From assembly GCF_030719035.1 (NCBI RefSeq), contig NZ_CP132203.1:1-64000 (forward strand): a DNA stretch of 64,000 nucleotides, in the 5' to 3' direction. The notes beneath the pieces were generated by a model. It saw only the letters and a program-made list of their open reading frames with translations, was not told the DNA's origin and made no database searches. This document shows, piece by piece, positions 16,640 to 23,907 of this stretch. The stretch's first letter is position 1. Each line of letters begins with the position of its first letter. The position numbers were made by a program, and so were the translations under genes. Origin of the DNA: Hahella sp. HNIBRBA332. Its GTDB lineage: Bacteria; Pseudomonadota; Gammaproteobacteria; Pseudomonadales; Oleiphilaceae.

Positions 16640-16819
16640 TCAGCCTGACGCCCCAATCACACAAACCACAATCCCACTCACAAACTGAGAAAGCATTCCC
16701 GGAGCAAAAATCGCCCACGACAAGAATGGATTTACATCTGGATAGTCGAAGGTAATCCATTGAGCAAATGCTAAACTCATTAGCAGAAAACCAAATGCTT
16801 TAGCAATCGCTGAAATCAT
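16640..16819 (-). CDS. Small hydrophobic membrane protein, integron cassette gene
   Basis: 59 residues: ATG at 16819, TGA at 16640. Two hydrophobic segments are visible: residues about 5-20 (IAKAFGFLLMSLAFAQ) and about 34-57 (WAIFAPGMLSQFVSGIVV), separated by an acidic loop with DYPDVNP. It is short enough to be overlooked, but the frame fits between two attC sites and its amino-acid pattern is membrane-like. Cassette arrays often carry such tiny membrane proteins of unknown role. A longer frame on the same strand (16527-16760) is a shadow. Confidence 0.6.
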   Translation of the reverse strand: MISAIAKAFGFLLMSLAFAQWITFDYPDVNPFLSWAIFAPGMLSQFVSGIVVCVIGASG

Positions 16820-16838
16820 ATGTGCTCAATCCTGAGTA

Positions 16839-16887
16839 GCTTTAGCGCCGCATTCAGCAGCTTGTCCGCTGTAATGCACTGTTAAAT
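16839..16887 (-). other. Short integron attC-like site
   Basis: The proximal box is perfect (GTTAAAT on plus, ATTTAAC on minus, matching RYYYAAC). The arms GCATTCAGCAGC and GCTGTAATGC pair well. The distal box reads GCTTTAG, which deviates from consensus. About 49 bp, shorter than the other sites. Confidence 0.5.
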
Positions 16888-17799
16888 TCAACTAGCCAAC
16901 AATCTTCGGATTTCTCTATCCCACTTTTGGTCATGGATGATTCTTTTGTGCTCTAGGTTGCCGTTTATAATTTGGTTCTTTGTTAGCTTAGAAAGCCTTT
17001 CCCAGTCATCTCCAAAAACATAAGTAGCGTTATCGAGGTGGACACTTTCTAAAATATATATACCTTTGGTGGAAAAACCATATACAAAATAGCCGCTAAA
17101 CCCTGCACGACCAGTAGCAAGAAAATCCGGGTTATACCGCGTAATACTCTGCATTCTTGATTCAACAACTTCTTTCTCAGACTCTTTGAGTCTTTTTGTG
17201 ACCTCTCCAACGAGAGGCTTTGCCCTAGACCATGGGTACTCACCTGGCGGCAAAATATCCCAATGTAATTGCTTTACTTTGGAACCTATAACACTTCCAT
17301 TTTTTGCATCTACAATTTCAAAGCCACCAAAACACTCAAGCATTAAATTTGAAAGATGAATATTTCGAGATTCGTTTTCTGAATCTAGTACCAAAATGTC
17401 GGTGGAAACGTATTTATTATCATTTATTTGGATAACGTGGAGTGTTTCTTCTTCCGCTGGTTTGAACTCTCTTGGGTACATATCTATATACCTAGTTTGA
17501 ATACCTGAATGTTCCTGTCCATGCCAATCTTTCCACGTACGATGGTAGGACCTAGGTTCTGGCTCCATTGGGAGGTCTTTACGAATAATCTCTTTGCCGT
17601 GCGCATTCTTTGCCGTGACTTTGCCCACTGGCTGAGGTATTAGATAGTCGCCTACCTCAGGGTCTGCTGCGAACCCGATTGCTTCTAGAGTTTCAGAAGT
17701 TTCTGCGGATATTTTATGTACGATCTTTATCTCTTCGCATCCTTGAGCAGCGGCCACTAATTTAGTGACTGACCTCATTGATTTACCTTGAAGCTTCAT
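16888..17799 (-). CDS. Unrecognised 303-residue protein, integron cassette gene
   Basis: Preceded by CAAGGAGGGATT. Soluble, mixed alpha/beta composition, with no signal peptide and no recognised domain. Notable segments are YHRTWKDWHGQEHSGIQTRYIDMYPREF, IVDAKNGSVIGSKVKQLHWDI and a C-terminal WDREIRRLL. The stop codon lies beside the attC core. The DHQKW/WHGQEH His clusters might bind metal, but I cannot place them in a family. The second cassette from the attI-like segment. Confidence 0.75.
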   Translation of the reverse strand: MKLQGKSMRSVTKLVAAAQGCEEIKIVHKISAETSETLEAIGFAADPEVGDYLIPQPVGKVTAKNAHGKEIIRKDLPMEPEPRSYHRTWKDWHGQEHSGIQTRYIDMYPREFKPAEEETLHVIQINDNKYVSTDILVLDSENESRNIHLSNLMLECFGGFEIVDAKNGSVIGSKVKQLHWDILPPGEYPWSRAKPLVGEVTKRLKESEKEVVESRMQSITRYNPDFLATGRAGFSGYFVYGFSTKGIYILESVHLDNATYVFGDDWERLSKLTKNQIINGNLEHKRIIHDQKWDREIRRLLAS

Positions 17800-17812
17800 A
17801 ATCCCTCCTTGA

Positions 17813-17899
17813 ATTTAACGCCGATCAGCACGCGCGGCTTTCTAGTGGTAGAGGCAAGGCCGCAGCGGGAAAGGGTCGCCGTGCCTGGCTTGGTTATGT
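17813..17899 (-). other. Integron attC recombination site
   Basis: The outer boxes are ATTTAAC (17813-17819; GTTAAAT on minus, fits GTTRRRY) and GTTATGT (17893-17899). The inner arms contain GATCAGCACGCG and CGCCGTGCCTGGC, which pair imperfectly. It lies exactly between two minus-strand cassette genes. Confidence 0.65.
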
Positions 17900-17906
17900 C
17901 GCGCAT

Positions 17907-18458
17907 TCACTGCTTTCGCAACACTTTAATGGTCATTATCTCGTAAATCTTTTGGATCAATTCTTCCGCCGTCTTTTCGAAGATTCGTTCATAGTTTGAG
18001 TCGATTTCGAAAGTATGAGCTGGAACGCGACCGAGAACCCGCTCAAAGAGCCTAATTGTAAGCCCATGAGCGACTGGATTCCGAACGGTTGTATAGAACG
18101 TGTCGTAATCGGCCTTTTCAGCGGCGGTCAAAACGCCTGCATCAACGAGTTCTTTAGTTATCTGCCGGAACGAAAGTTTCTGAGTCTCGATCACTTCTAT
18201 TTCTCTATTGAGAAGCTTCGTAAGCTGCTCATCAAGGTTGTCTTTTGAAGGGGAGAACCCTGATGGATTTGCGGTTTCGTTGACCAAGCGCGTAGTGAAA
18301 ATCTTTTCGTACAACGACGCACAAAGGTTTGCAGAAGTTGAAAAGCACCTCTCGGCGCAAGCCTGCAATGCATCTCGAAAAAGGTCAGACTCCTCCCTCT
18401 TATGAAATCTTACGTTCCCTGAAGAGAAATCATTAGCAATTTCTTGAATAGCGTTCAC
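17907..18458 (-). CDS. Unrecognised protein, first cassette of the left integron array
   Basis: 183 residues from GTG 18458, chosen because GGGAGGAGAAGT lies just upstream and because the frame's farther ATG codons (to 18545) lie inside the attI-like segment. Helical, acidic, cytoplasmic. The middle (DEQLTKLLNREIEVIETQKLSFRQITKELVDAG) and the end (RNPVAHGLTIRLFERVL ... ERIFEKTAEELIQKIYEIM) look like a HEPN or DUF4145-type helical bundle; RNPVAHG resembles the HEPN RNPxxH-like motif. HEPN assignment is tentative. Being attI-proximal it would be the most recently captured and best expressed cassette. Confidence 0.72.
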   Translation of the reverse strand: MNAIQEIANDFSSGNVRFHKREESDLFRDALQACAERCFSTSANLCASLYEKIFTTRLVNETANPSGFSPSKDNLDEQLTKLLNREIEVIETQKLSFRQITKELVDAGVLTAAEKADYDTFYTTVRNPVAHGLTIRLFERVLGRVPAHTFEIDSNYERIFEKTAEELIQKIYEIMTIKVLRKQ

Positions 18459-18478
18459 ACTTCTCCTCCCAGCGATAT

Positions 18479-18724
18479 AACATGTGTATATCGCGTATGC
18501 GCGTTTTTCCATTCCAACAATTTGAAGATAGTTCCTCCAGCCCACTGGTTCCAGTGTAAAAGTCCCGGAAAGGCAAGCTATCTCACGTACGAAAAACCGT
18601 GTGTGCGCATATACACTTTCTTCGGGGCTCGTTATTAAAGCAGGATAGAACCCAAGTTATTGAATAGAAGAACTTTTCAGGACAACACCGTCGAAAAACC
18701 GAGCCACTCGGTACGACAAAGCGT
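18479..18724 (-). other. attI-like integron platform segment, copy A (246 bp)
   Basis: Begins at a perfect GTTRRRY box on the minus strand (GTTATAT, plus 18475-18481) at the edge of the first cassette. It runs to AAAGCGT at 18724. It is clearly homologous over its full length to 57995-58240 (same length, shared blocks such as GTATATCGCG, TTCCAGTGTAAAA, GCGCATATACACTTTCTT and CAAGTTATTGAAT) and partly to 52907-53064. In the second locus the segment lies between the cassettes and the integrase remnant, which is the position of attI. The cassette promoter Pc may lie inside it. No integrase gene follows here. Confidence 0.7.
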
Positions 18725-18762
18725 AATTAACATTGTTGAAAACAGCGAGCTATAGTAGGAGA

Positions 18763-18794
18763 ACCACCCTCCGCGTGAGGGCGTGGATTGAAAC
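18763..18794 (+). repeat. Single CRISPR-repeat-like unit (type I-C-like)
   Basis: A 32-nt unit ending in GCGTGGATTGAAAC, the conserved 3' end of type I-C repeats, with the expected small hairpin CCCTC-CGCGT-GAGGG before it. Only one copy is present: no spacer-repeat periodicity and no cas genes in the window. It could be a relic leader-end repeat or a chance match. Confidence 0.4.
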
Positions 18795-18980
18795 GTGTCG
18801 TCTAGAGATTAGGGCATGTAGACAGTGGAACTCCCCCGACGAGAGGCGACTTTTCTTCTCACTTACAATTCAATACGCCTCAAAAATTTTCTATAGAAGA
18901 ATTTCAGCACTGAGGCGTCAGCCCTTCCAGCAAAAAGGCTTCCCCGTATTCCGACTTTCTCTGAACAAAGTTTTTTGCAA

Positions 18981-19008
18981 AGCCCGCAGGCGTGGGGAGG
19001 AGTGAGTT
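18981..19008 (+). repeat. Single CRISPR-like unit, shared with the second integron locus
   Basis: The 21 nt at 18985-19005 recur exactly at 58686-58706. The core CCCGCAGGCGTGGGGA resembles the hairpin of type I-E repeats, but the end (GGAGTGAG) differs from the usual ATGAACCG. The surrounding 18795-19480 has no gene that I can support; two ORFs there are short and lack ribosome binding sites. Confidence 0.4.
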
Positions 19009-19490
19009 TCCGTTCCACAACAGCTTATGGACTGTAGTGAGACGACAGCATGGTTTTTGGGCGGATGAGAGTTTGGGGCTTGTACAGTTAGAGAGGGACA
19101 CAGTGCATACTCGAAAGCAGACGTCAGGGAGAAGCGCTACTTTTTTAGTCAATATCAAGTAGCAATAGGCCGCTTTCAGCCAGAAGAGGACATTAAGAGC
19201 TTTTACTCTGACCCAGGGTATTCCTGCTTAACGACTCCCTGATCAAACTTTCCTTTCATCACTTTCAACGCGAGGAGAAATACTGGATTTAATTACAGCA
19301 CACTGCCGACTCATCAAGAATCGTGTTCGTTTTTCCAATATCACTGGCACGGTTTGTCATCTTGTTCTATAAGAAAAGTTTAGGAGTTCAATAGGCTGTG
19401 TACCGCCCTAATTAAATAGCGGGACCAAGTGGGCAAGATATATGCACATGCGCGTTATATAAGTGTTAGTGTTCATAAGGTAAGTTGAGC

Positions 19491-19958
19491 ATGAATTTAA
19501 GTGAAATAATATCTTTATCTGTTGGTGTGATTGGTACAGCTATAGCCATTTATCAGTTTGCGATACTAAGAGAGAGTAAAAAACGAAAAAATGAAATTCA
19601 GTATATCCTCGCTGGAATAAATAATGCTGCGCTTCAAAAGCAAATGTCTTGGCAAAATCAGATTAACACATTGCCAAAATTGGAAACTGATAAAGAATGG
19701 GAGTTCGGTAGGGTTCTATTAAGAGCAAGAGACGATTTCCAAGAGATAGTTGGCTTAACTCTGGCACTTGAGGGAACAATCGATACAGAAAACTCTGCCA
19801 TTAAAAAATTGATGGAGCAAGGTATTGAAATTATGAGGTTAAATAATGCCCTCCAAGCTGAAGGGTTAAAAAATCCAACTATTAAAAAGAATAACGTAGA
19901 TCAGACAGAGAACACTAACAAATCAATGCATACGACTGATAACACGCAAACTGATTGA
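19491..19958 (+). CDS. Small membrane-anchored coiled-coil protein, cassette-like
   Basis: 155 residues from ATG 19491 (AAGGTAAG upstream; an in-frame TTG at 19485 is less likely). One N-terminal transmembrane segment (IISLSVGVIGTAIAIYQFAIL), then a basic patch (RESKKRKNEIQ) and a mostly helical, charged tail. AT-rich, unlike the core. A GTTATAT box at 19454-19460 lies just upstream, which fits a cassette boundary. No known family. Confidence 0.7.
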   Translation: MNLSEIISLSVGVIGTAIAIYQFAILRESKKRKNEIQYILAGINNAALQKQMSWQNQINTLPKLETDKEWEFGRVLLRARDDFQEIVGLTLALEGTIDTENSAIKKLMEQGIEIMRLNNALQAEGLKNPTIKKNNVDQTENTNKSMHTTDNTQTD

Positions 19959-19989
19959 GGCGTTATTAACCTTATCAGGAGAATATTTA

Positions 19990-20316
19990 ATGACTAATAA
20001 AAATTTAGATTGGGATAAGTATTTTGCAAACGCGAAGTGGAATGAAATTTGTGAAAAATCGCCATTTTTTGATATGCAGCGACCGCCCTCGCTTGTGCAT
20101 CAAGAGGCTGGTCTTGTCTATCTTTCATCATTGGATTTAGATTTTTCATTATCTGATGGTGACGCGTTAAAAAGTGTTATCACAGATGTACAGTCGGTGT
20201 TGCAGCGCTCCCTAGAATCAAAAAATTATTATAAAGCAGCGGTAGCTAGCACAGACTTGGCAATAATTAGTAATTTATTGAGTGAGCTGGGGATTCAAAC
20301 CTCTGGCCTAATTTAG
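19990..20316 (+). CDS. Unrecognised small soluble protein, cassette-like
   Basis: 108 residues with TCAGGAG 8 bp upstream, 31 bp after the preceding gene, so probably co-transcribed. Acidic, helical, with no signal peptide. The C-terminal half (ALKSVITDVQSVLQRSLESKNYYKAAVASTDLAIISNLLSELG) looks like paired helices. Could act with the membrane protein before it. Family unknown. Confidence 0.65.
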   Translation: MTNKNLDWDKYFANAKWNEICEKSPFFDMQRPPSLVHQEAGLVYLSSLDLDFSLSDGDALKSVITDVQSVLQRSLESKNYYKAAVASTDLAIISNLLSELGIQTSGLI

Positions 20317-20400
20317 GTATGGTTGTACATGAAAAGCCAGCGGGATCAAGAGAACTGCCGCTTCGCTCTAGTTTTTCGGTGCCTGCTGGCGAAGTTATGT
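20306..20400 (+). other. attC-like site on the plus strand
   Basis: Ends in a perfect GTTATGT box (20394-20400). The inner arms GCCAGCGGG and CCTGCTGGC pair well. The opening GCCTAAT box misses the consensus by one base. It separates two small genes in the orientation expected for rightward cassettes. Confidence 0.5.
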
Positions 20401-20422
20401 GACCTCCCAATCGGAGAATTAA

Positions 20423-20782
20423 ATGAAAGTATTTATCTCGGTCGTGCTGCTGTTGACGAGCATGAATGTGCTAGCGACCAAAACTTACACATGTACTTTT
20501 GGCTCGTTTAGCGATGATGAAGGGAAGCATGACGGTGAGCTCTTGCTAACTTACCTTTTAGATGAGAAGGCAGAGAAGTCCTACGTCATTGGCAACAATG
20601 GAACCAATGAGGTTGCACACATCTTTCGTGGTGACGGCAGGTCATTTATAGAAATTACAGCGTCAGGAAATATTATGGTTACGACCATAACACCCGAATT
20701 AATGGCAGTTCATTCACGGAACTCCGTCATGTTTGGCAAACTTCTCCCGTCGCAATACTATGGTAACTGTGTAGTTCAGTAG
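20423..20782 (+). CDS. Small secreted protein, cassette-like
   Basis: 119 residues, CGGAG 7 bp upstream. Clear signal peptide (MKVFISVVLLLTSMNVLA) followed by a beta-rich mature part of about 100 residues with two Cys (YTCTFGSF and GNCVVQ), which probably form one disulfide. No family recognised. Follows an attC-like site. Confidence 0.72.
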   Translation: MKVFISVVLLLTSMNVLATKTYTCTFGSFSDDEGKHDGELLLTYLLDEKAEKSYVIGNNGTNEVAHIFRGDGRSFIEITASGNIMVTTITPELMAVHSRNSVMFGKLLPSQYYGNCVVQ

Positions 20783-20869
20783 CCCCATAACTAGGCTTAC
20801 CAGTTCGTCGCCGAAAGCGGCGGTAGTACGCTCGCAAGATCGCGCCTCTGTACGCGCAAAGGAGTGGAT

Positions 20870-21190
20870 ATGGGATTCTTCGGCGGACCATCTAAAGGCA
20901 CGTTGTTAACGATGTCTCAGGGCATTGCTGCAGTTGCGATGCAGATTCAGATGCTCCAGCAGGCCGAAAGCGAGGAAAAGGAAGTTATTCTCGCTGGCAT
21001 GCGCAAAGAGGGCGCTCCTACAAGCATGAATGAGCTCATACAAATGGCAGCTTCTGTGATCCGAGAGCAGGATATGGGCTGGTATAAAAAGAATCAATTT
21101 CTAGGAATGATCTTTGGGAGCCTAGTAAGTATCGGGTTCTCTATGGCTGACGCCAATTACATTAAAGGTCAGATTGAGCTGCTGTCATGA
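20870..21190 (+). CDS. Unrecognised small protein, cassette-like
   Basis: 106 residues from ATG 20870 (AAAGGAG 6 bp before it). Helical: SQGIAAVAMQIQMLQQAESEEKEVILAGMRKEG, then MGWYKKNQFLGMIFGSLVSIGFSMADANYIKGQ. The C-terminal third has one moderately hydrophobic segment. Its stop is 15 bp from the next start, so the two form one unit. Confidence 0.65.
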   Translation: MGFFGGPSKGTLLTMSQGIAAVAMQIQMLQQAESEEKEVILAGMRKEGAPTSMNELIQMAASVIREQDMGWYKKNQFLGMIFGSLVSIGFSMADANYIKGQIELLS

Positions 21191-21207
21191 GGCAGCAGGA
21201 GGGGTAT

Positions 21208-21402
21208 ATGTCTATAATAAGCATCATTGCATTCATTGTGGCAGCTCATAGTGTAATTATGATTCTTGTGCTCGTGGTAAACCCTGATTGGTATGTGAGC
21301 AAGGCTATATCTGCCGGCGTCACTCCAAATATTTCAGCGGCAATAACTACTAAAGTAATAATTGCAGGAGTAGCGTTCGCTGTAGGTATTTACTCACTTT
21401 GA
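21208..21402 (+). CDS. Small two-span membrane protein, cassette-like
   Basis: 64 residues from ATG 21208 with AGGAGGGG 6 bp upstream; the longer frame from 21187 overlaps the previous stop. Two transmembrane segments (SIIAFIVAAHSVIMILVLVV and VIIAGVAFAVGIYSL) joined by a short loop. Encoded directly after a helical protein with which it may interact. Confidence 0.65.
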   Translation: MSIISIIAFIVAAHSVIMILVLVVNPDWYVSKAISAGVTPNISAAITTKVIIAGVAFAVGIYSL

Positions 21403-21594
21403 TCGGCATATAAAATTAGCGGCAGTAAAGGCTCATCTGACCTGGAAGCACTACGTGTGAAACTGCTATATGTTGTTATGTTTCTAAAGTGGTGTATGCG
21501 AGACCAAGATAAAATTATCGAAGCAGTAAAACAGCGATCGTCTGAATTAGAAAATATCCGGATAGCGAATATTCATTAAGAATTTTTAAAAGGA

Positions 21595-21861
21595 GTGGTA
21601 TATTTAATAAGTTTTGGAAATAATAAATTCGGTAACCATTGTTTCGTATATGTTGAAAAAGGTGAAATAACTGTTTGTGAAAACCAAGCATTGCTAAATG
21701 AGTTAATAGCAAGAAAGTCAAAAAAGGTAGGTGTCGCTGCGGCTTTAGAAGACTTAGGTGGTGTGGCAGGGATCATCGGGCTTATTGTCACGCTAACAAC
21801 TGTTTATTTAGTAGTATCTGCGCCTGATAGGGAATTCCGTAAATATTGTCTACAGCGTTAA
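21595..21861 (+). CDS. Small membrane-anchored protein, cassette-like
   Basis: 88 residues from GTG 21595; the AAAAGGA before it is very close, so an internal start is possible. The N-terminal half reads like a compact soluble domain (YLISFGNNKFGNHCFVYVEKG). One transmembrane helix follows at about 55-78 (LGGVAGIIGLIVTLTTVYLVV). Family unknown. The 200 bp before it (21403-21594) hold only a weak attC-like ending (GTTATGT at 21475). Confidence 0.5.
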   Translation: MVYLISFGNNKFGNHCFVYVEKGEITVCENQALLNELIARKSKKVGVAAALEDLGGVAGIIGLIVTLTTVYLVVSAPDREFRKYCLQR

Positions 21862-21910
21862 CTGCTATACTGGGGTTTTATTTTGGAAAAAATCTTCGAA
21901 GTAAGGCAAA

Positions 21911-21990
21911 ACATAACAAGGCGTTGAAGTACGTCCCCTTTCGTGGTTCCGCCACACCCGTAAAATGAAGCATAACGCAACGTTATATGC
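21911..21990 (+). other. attC-like site on the plus strand
   Basis: Opens with ACATAACAAGGCGTTG and closes with CAACGTTATAT; the closing box is GTTRRRY-conform and the GCGTTG/CAACG arms pair. It lies 50 bp after one small gene and 16 bp before the next, as expected for a cassette junction. Confidence 0.5.
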
Positions 21991-22005
21991 AATTAAGGAG
22001 AAAGC

Positions 22006-22281
22006 ATGGTTAGTTCATCACGAGAAGTAGTAAAAGAGTTTGTCTTTAACGTAGAAGGCTTAGGTGAATCAGTTAAAGCAAGAATTACCAGAGATCTTGA
22101 GCCTATCTCAGAGATCGGGGAATACTCATGGGATATTAGTCACTTATGGAATACTGCTGGCGGCATCTATAGCCCATCTACCCGTCATGGCAAAACCTAT
22201 GAAGAAGTCGAGGCACTAATGATGGCATATGCCAAGTCGTTCACAATTGAGCATGGCTATTCAAAAAATGAGTTTTACTAA
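22006..22281 (+). CDS. Unrecognised small protein, cassette-like
   Basis: 91 residues, TAAGGAG 8 bp upstream. Soluble, alpha/beta, with SHLWNTAGGIYSPSTRHGKTYEEVEALMMAYAKSF. It resembles small single-domain cassette proteins with no known role. Last rightward gene before the decayed phage fragment. Confidence 0.65.
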   Translation: MVSSSREVVKEFVFNVEGLGESVKARITRDLEPISEIGEYSWDISHLWNTAGGIYSPSTRHGKTYEEVEALMMAYAKSFTIEHGYSKNEFY

Positions 22282-22460
22282 AGCATAGGCTGTATCGTCC
22301 TGCGTAACGCAGCGCCGCTGCTTAGGTCATGAGAAGCCTATAAGAGAGTTAAACCAATAATATCAACAAGAGTAATGTCCACTTCGGGTCGGAAGCAGTC
22401 TTTTACTATTAAACTCAGTCTAAAAAGAAAGCACACACCAATTCCCGCTCTGGGGTGATT

Positions 22461-22476
22461 GGCTAATTTTTTAGCC
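22461..22476. terminator. Small hairpin beside the baseplate pseudogene
   Basis: GGCTAA-TTTT-TTAGCC, a 6-bp stem with a T-rich loop just downstream of the minus-strand pseudogene stop. It could be a weak terminator; the intact copy of the gene has a stronger one at 59784. The rest of 22282-22460 shows nothing. Confidence 0.35.
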
Positions 22477-22975
22477 TAAGGCATTATCCGTGTAATCTGG
22501 CCTTTCAAAGCGTCCGCGCGGTTCGCTTGGCTGCTATGGCTCCCACTGCTTGATGGCGTCCCGCTTCCCCCGTCGCTATGGGTATTCCTCGCTGTAGTGG
22601 CTGCCAACTCTTGAACTATTCCGATCAGATCCGCAATCACCTGTAATACGTCTACACCTCCGCCGCCCATAACGATAGTCGGCGCTTGGATGGACACGGC
22701 AGTGCTGGCTTTTAGCTGTATAACTTGCGCTTGGATCTTCCTGGCCGCGCTGGCGATGTCGGTATGGCTTCCCTGAACGTTTATGATTTTTTTGGCGCAG
22801 GTTTGCGTGTCGTTACCGCTGATCGTTGCTGAACGCGAGCCGCCCACGGTGGCTTGGTTGTCGCCTTAGATCGACGCTTTACGGTCTCGCGCGACCACCT
22901 GGTTGAGGTCGGCGGCAGTGGTCAGGTTCAGGTTATCCGCCGCCGATAGGCTTGGCCAACACATGTGATCCTGCC
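22476..22975 (-). pseudogene. Decayed duplicate of the C-terminal part of the phage baseplate (gpV-like) gene
   Basis: The last 123 codons closely match the end of the intact gene at 59818-60909 (SRSATISGNDTQT, INVQGSHTDIASAAR, MGGGGVDVLQVIADLIG, GSGTPSSSGSHSS). Upstream the similarity continues to about 22975, but a CAA codon of the intact copy is TAA here (plus 22868), so the frame is interrupted. The N-terminal two thirds are missing. This shows that a related prophage tail once lay on this side too, or that the segment was copied between the two accessory blocks. Confidence 0.85.
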
Positions 22976-23324
22976 CATCAATGATACGCACTTGCCTGGA
23001 TGCTTCATGAGCAATTCCATAACAGAGAGATAGCTAAATCGAAGAATAATAGCGATGTAAGCTTTAAAGTTAATCTCCTCTACCTCGTGCATTTTCCCCC
23101 ACCGAATCTGCTATCAAACCGCTCGATTAGTCCGCTATGTAACTAGCTGTTTACAAAGGAAAAGTGATTTTAGAAAGTCGCGGACTTCAAGGTTCACGGA
23201 GAGCGAGGGGGAGAGAAAAACTGGAGGGAGAGAGCGAAACAGGGGCAAATACACGGCTTTAGTGTGACTCGCCAAGTCCGCGAGAACCCGCAGGAACCCG
23301 CGACAGCACGTAGGAGCAGGCAAT

Positions 23325-23352
23325 AAAAAAGGCCAACCCGAGAAGGTTGGCC
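23325..23352 (-). terminator. Terminator of ssrA
   Basis: On the minus strand GGCCAACC (from plus 23345-23352) and GGTTGGCC (23331-23338) pair, followed by six T. It lies 10 bp beyond the mature 3' end of tmRNA. The stretch 22976-23324 left of it has no gene that I can support. Confidence 0.88.
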
Positions 23353-23361
23353 TTTCAAATT

Positions 23362-23715
23362 TGGTGGAGACGGCGGGAATTGAACCCGCGTCCGCCAGTC
23401 CTCTGCCATTGGCTCTACATGCTTAGGACCCTCTATTCAGTTAACCTGTTACGACCCGAAGGGCAGGGTGTAAAAGGCGATCTCCTGAAGTTTCGCGAGT
23501 ACAACTGGAGCAGCTGCACAGGCTAGCTTGTTATGGGTGACACTCATAAAAACCGCGGTACAAGCACCTTGGCATGAGTGCTAGAGCCCTTAGGCTGCTA
23601 GAGCGTAAGTTTCGTCGTTTGCGACTATTTTTTACAGTAATTGGAGTACGAGTGTTACTGTCCACTCGACATGCACCTCAGGGTTTGTAACCGGCGTCGA
23701 AACCAAGTCGTCCCC
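23362..23715 (-). ncRNA. ssrA: Transfer-messenger RNA (tmRNA)
   Basis: 354 nt. The 5' end GGGGACGACTTGGTTTCGAC and the 3' end GGTTCAATTCCCGCCGTCTCC-ACCA form the tRNA-like domain; the acceptor pairs GGGGACG with CGTCTCC and the CCA is encoded. The tag reading frame (plus 23590-23622) gives ANDETYALAA then TAA, a normal gammaproteobacterial degradation tag. tmRNA rescues stalled ribosomes with SmpB. Its 3' end is a common phage and island integration site, and accessory DNA does start on that side here. Confidence 0.97.
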
Positions 23716-23722
23716 GATGATC

Positions 23723-23753
23723 GTAATATGGGGCGTACTTTACCCGATTTCAA
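23723..23753 (-). promoter_or_regulatory. Likely ssrA promoter
   Basis: TATTAC at -10 (plus 23723-23728) and TTGAAA at -35 (23748-23753) with a 19-bp spacer; the -10 ends 7 nt before the tmRNA 5' end. The spacing is slightly long, so this is a moderate call. Confidence 0.45.
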
Positions 23754-23907
23754 GAGCGCTTTTCCAGTCCCCATTTATATTGCGCCTTATTCTGCACTTC
23801 ATCATTGGTTTTCCTATTGCAGGGCTTTTCATTCCGCCTTGCCGACCTGATATATAGATAGGACACTCAAATTAAGTAACGGTTTATTATAAATAGGAGG
23901 CGTTGCA

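Noticed and set aside
16527..16760. 77-residue minus-strand ORF
   Set aside because: It overlaps the attC site and the better-supported 59-residue membrane protein in another frame.
18459..18545. N-terminal extension of the first left cassette gene
   Set aside because: This part lies in the attI-like segment that recurs elsewhere without the gene, and GTG 18458 has a strong ribosome binding site.
18760..19010. A true CRISPR array
   Set aside because: Only single repeat-like units occur, without regular spacing and without cas genes.
22848..22975. Intact gene start upstream of the 123-residue baseplate fragment
   Set aside because: A TAA interrupts the frame relative to the intact copy and the N-terminal two thirds are absent, so it is a pseudogene.
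23300..23380. Island attachment-site duplication at the 3' end of ssrA
   Set aside because: The location is typical, but no second copy of the ssrA 3' end was seen in the window.
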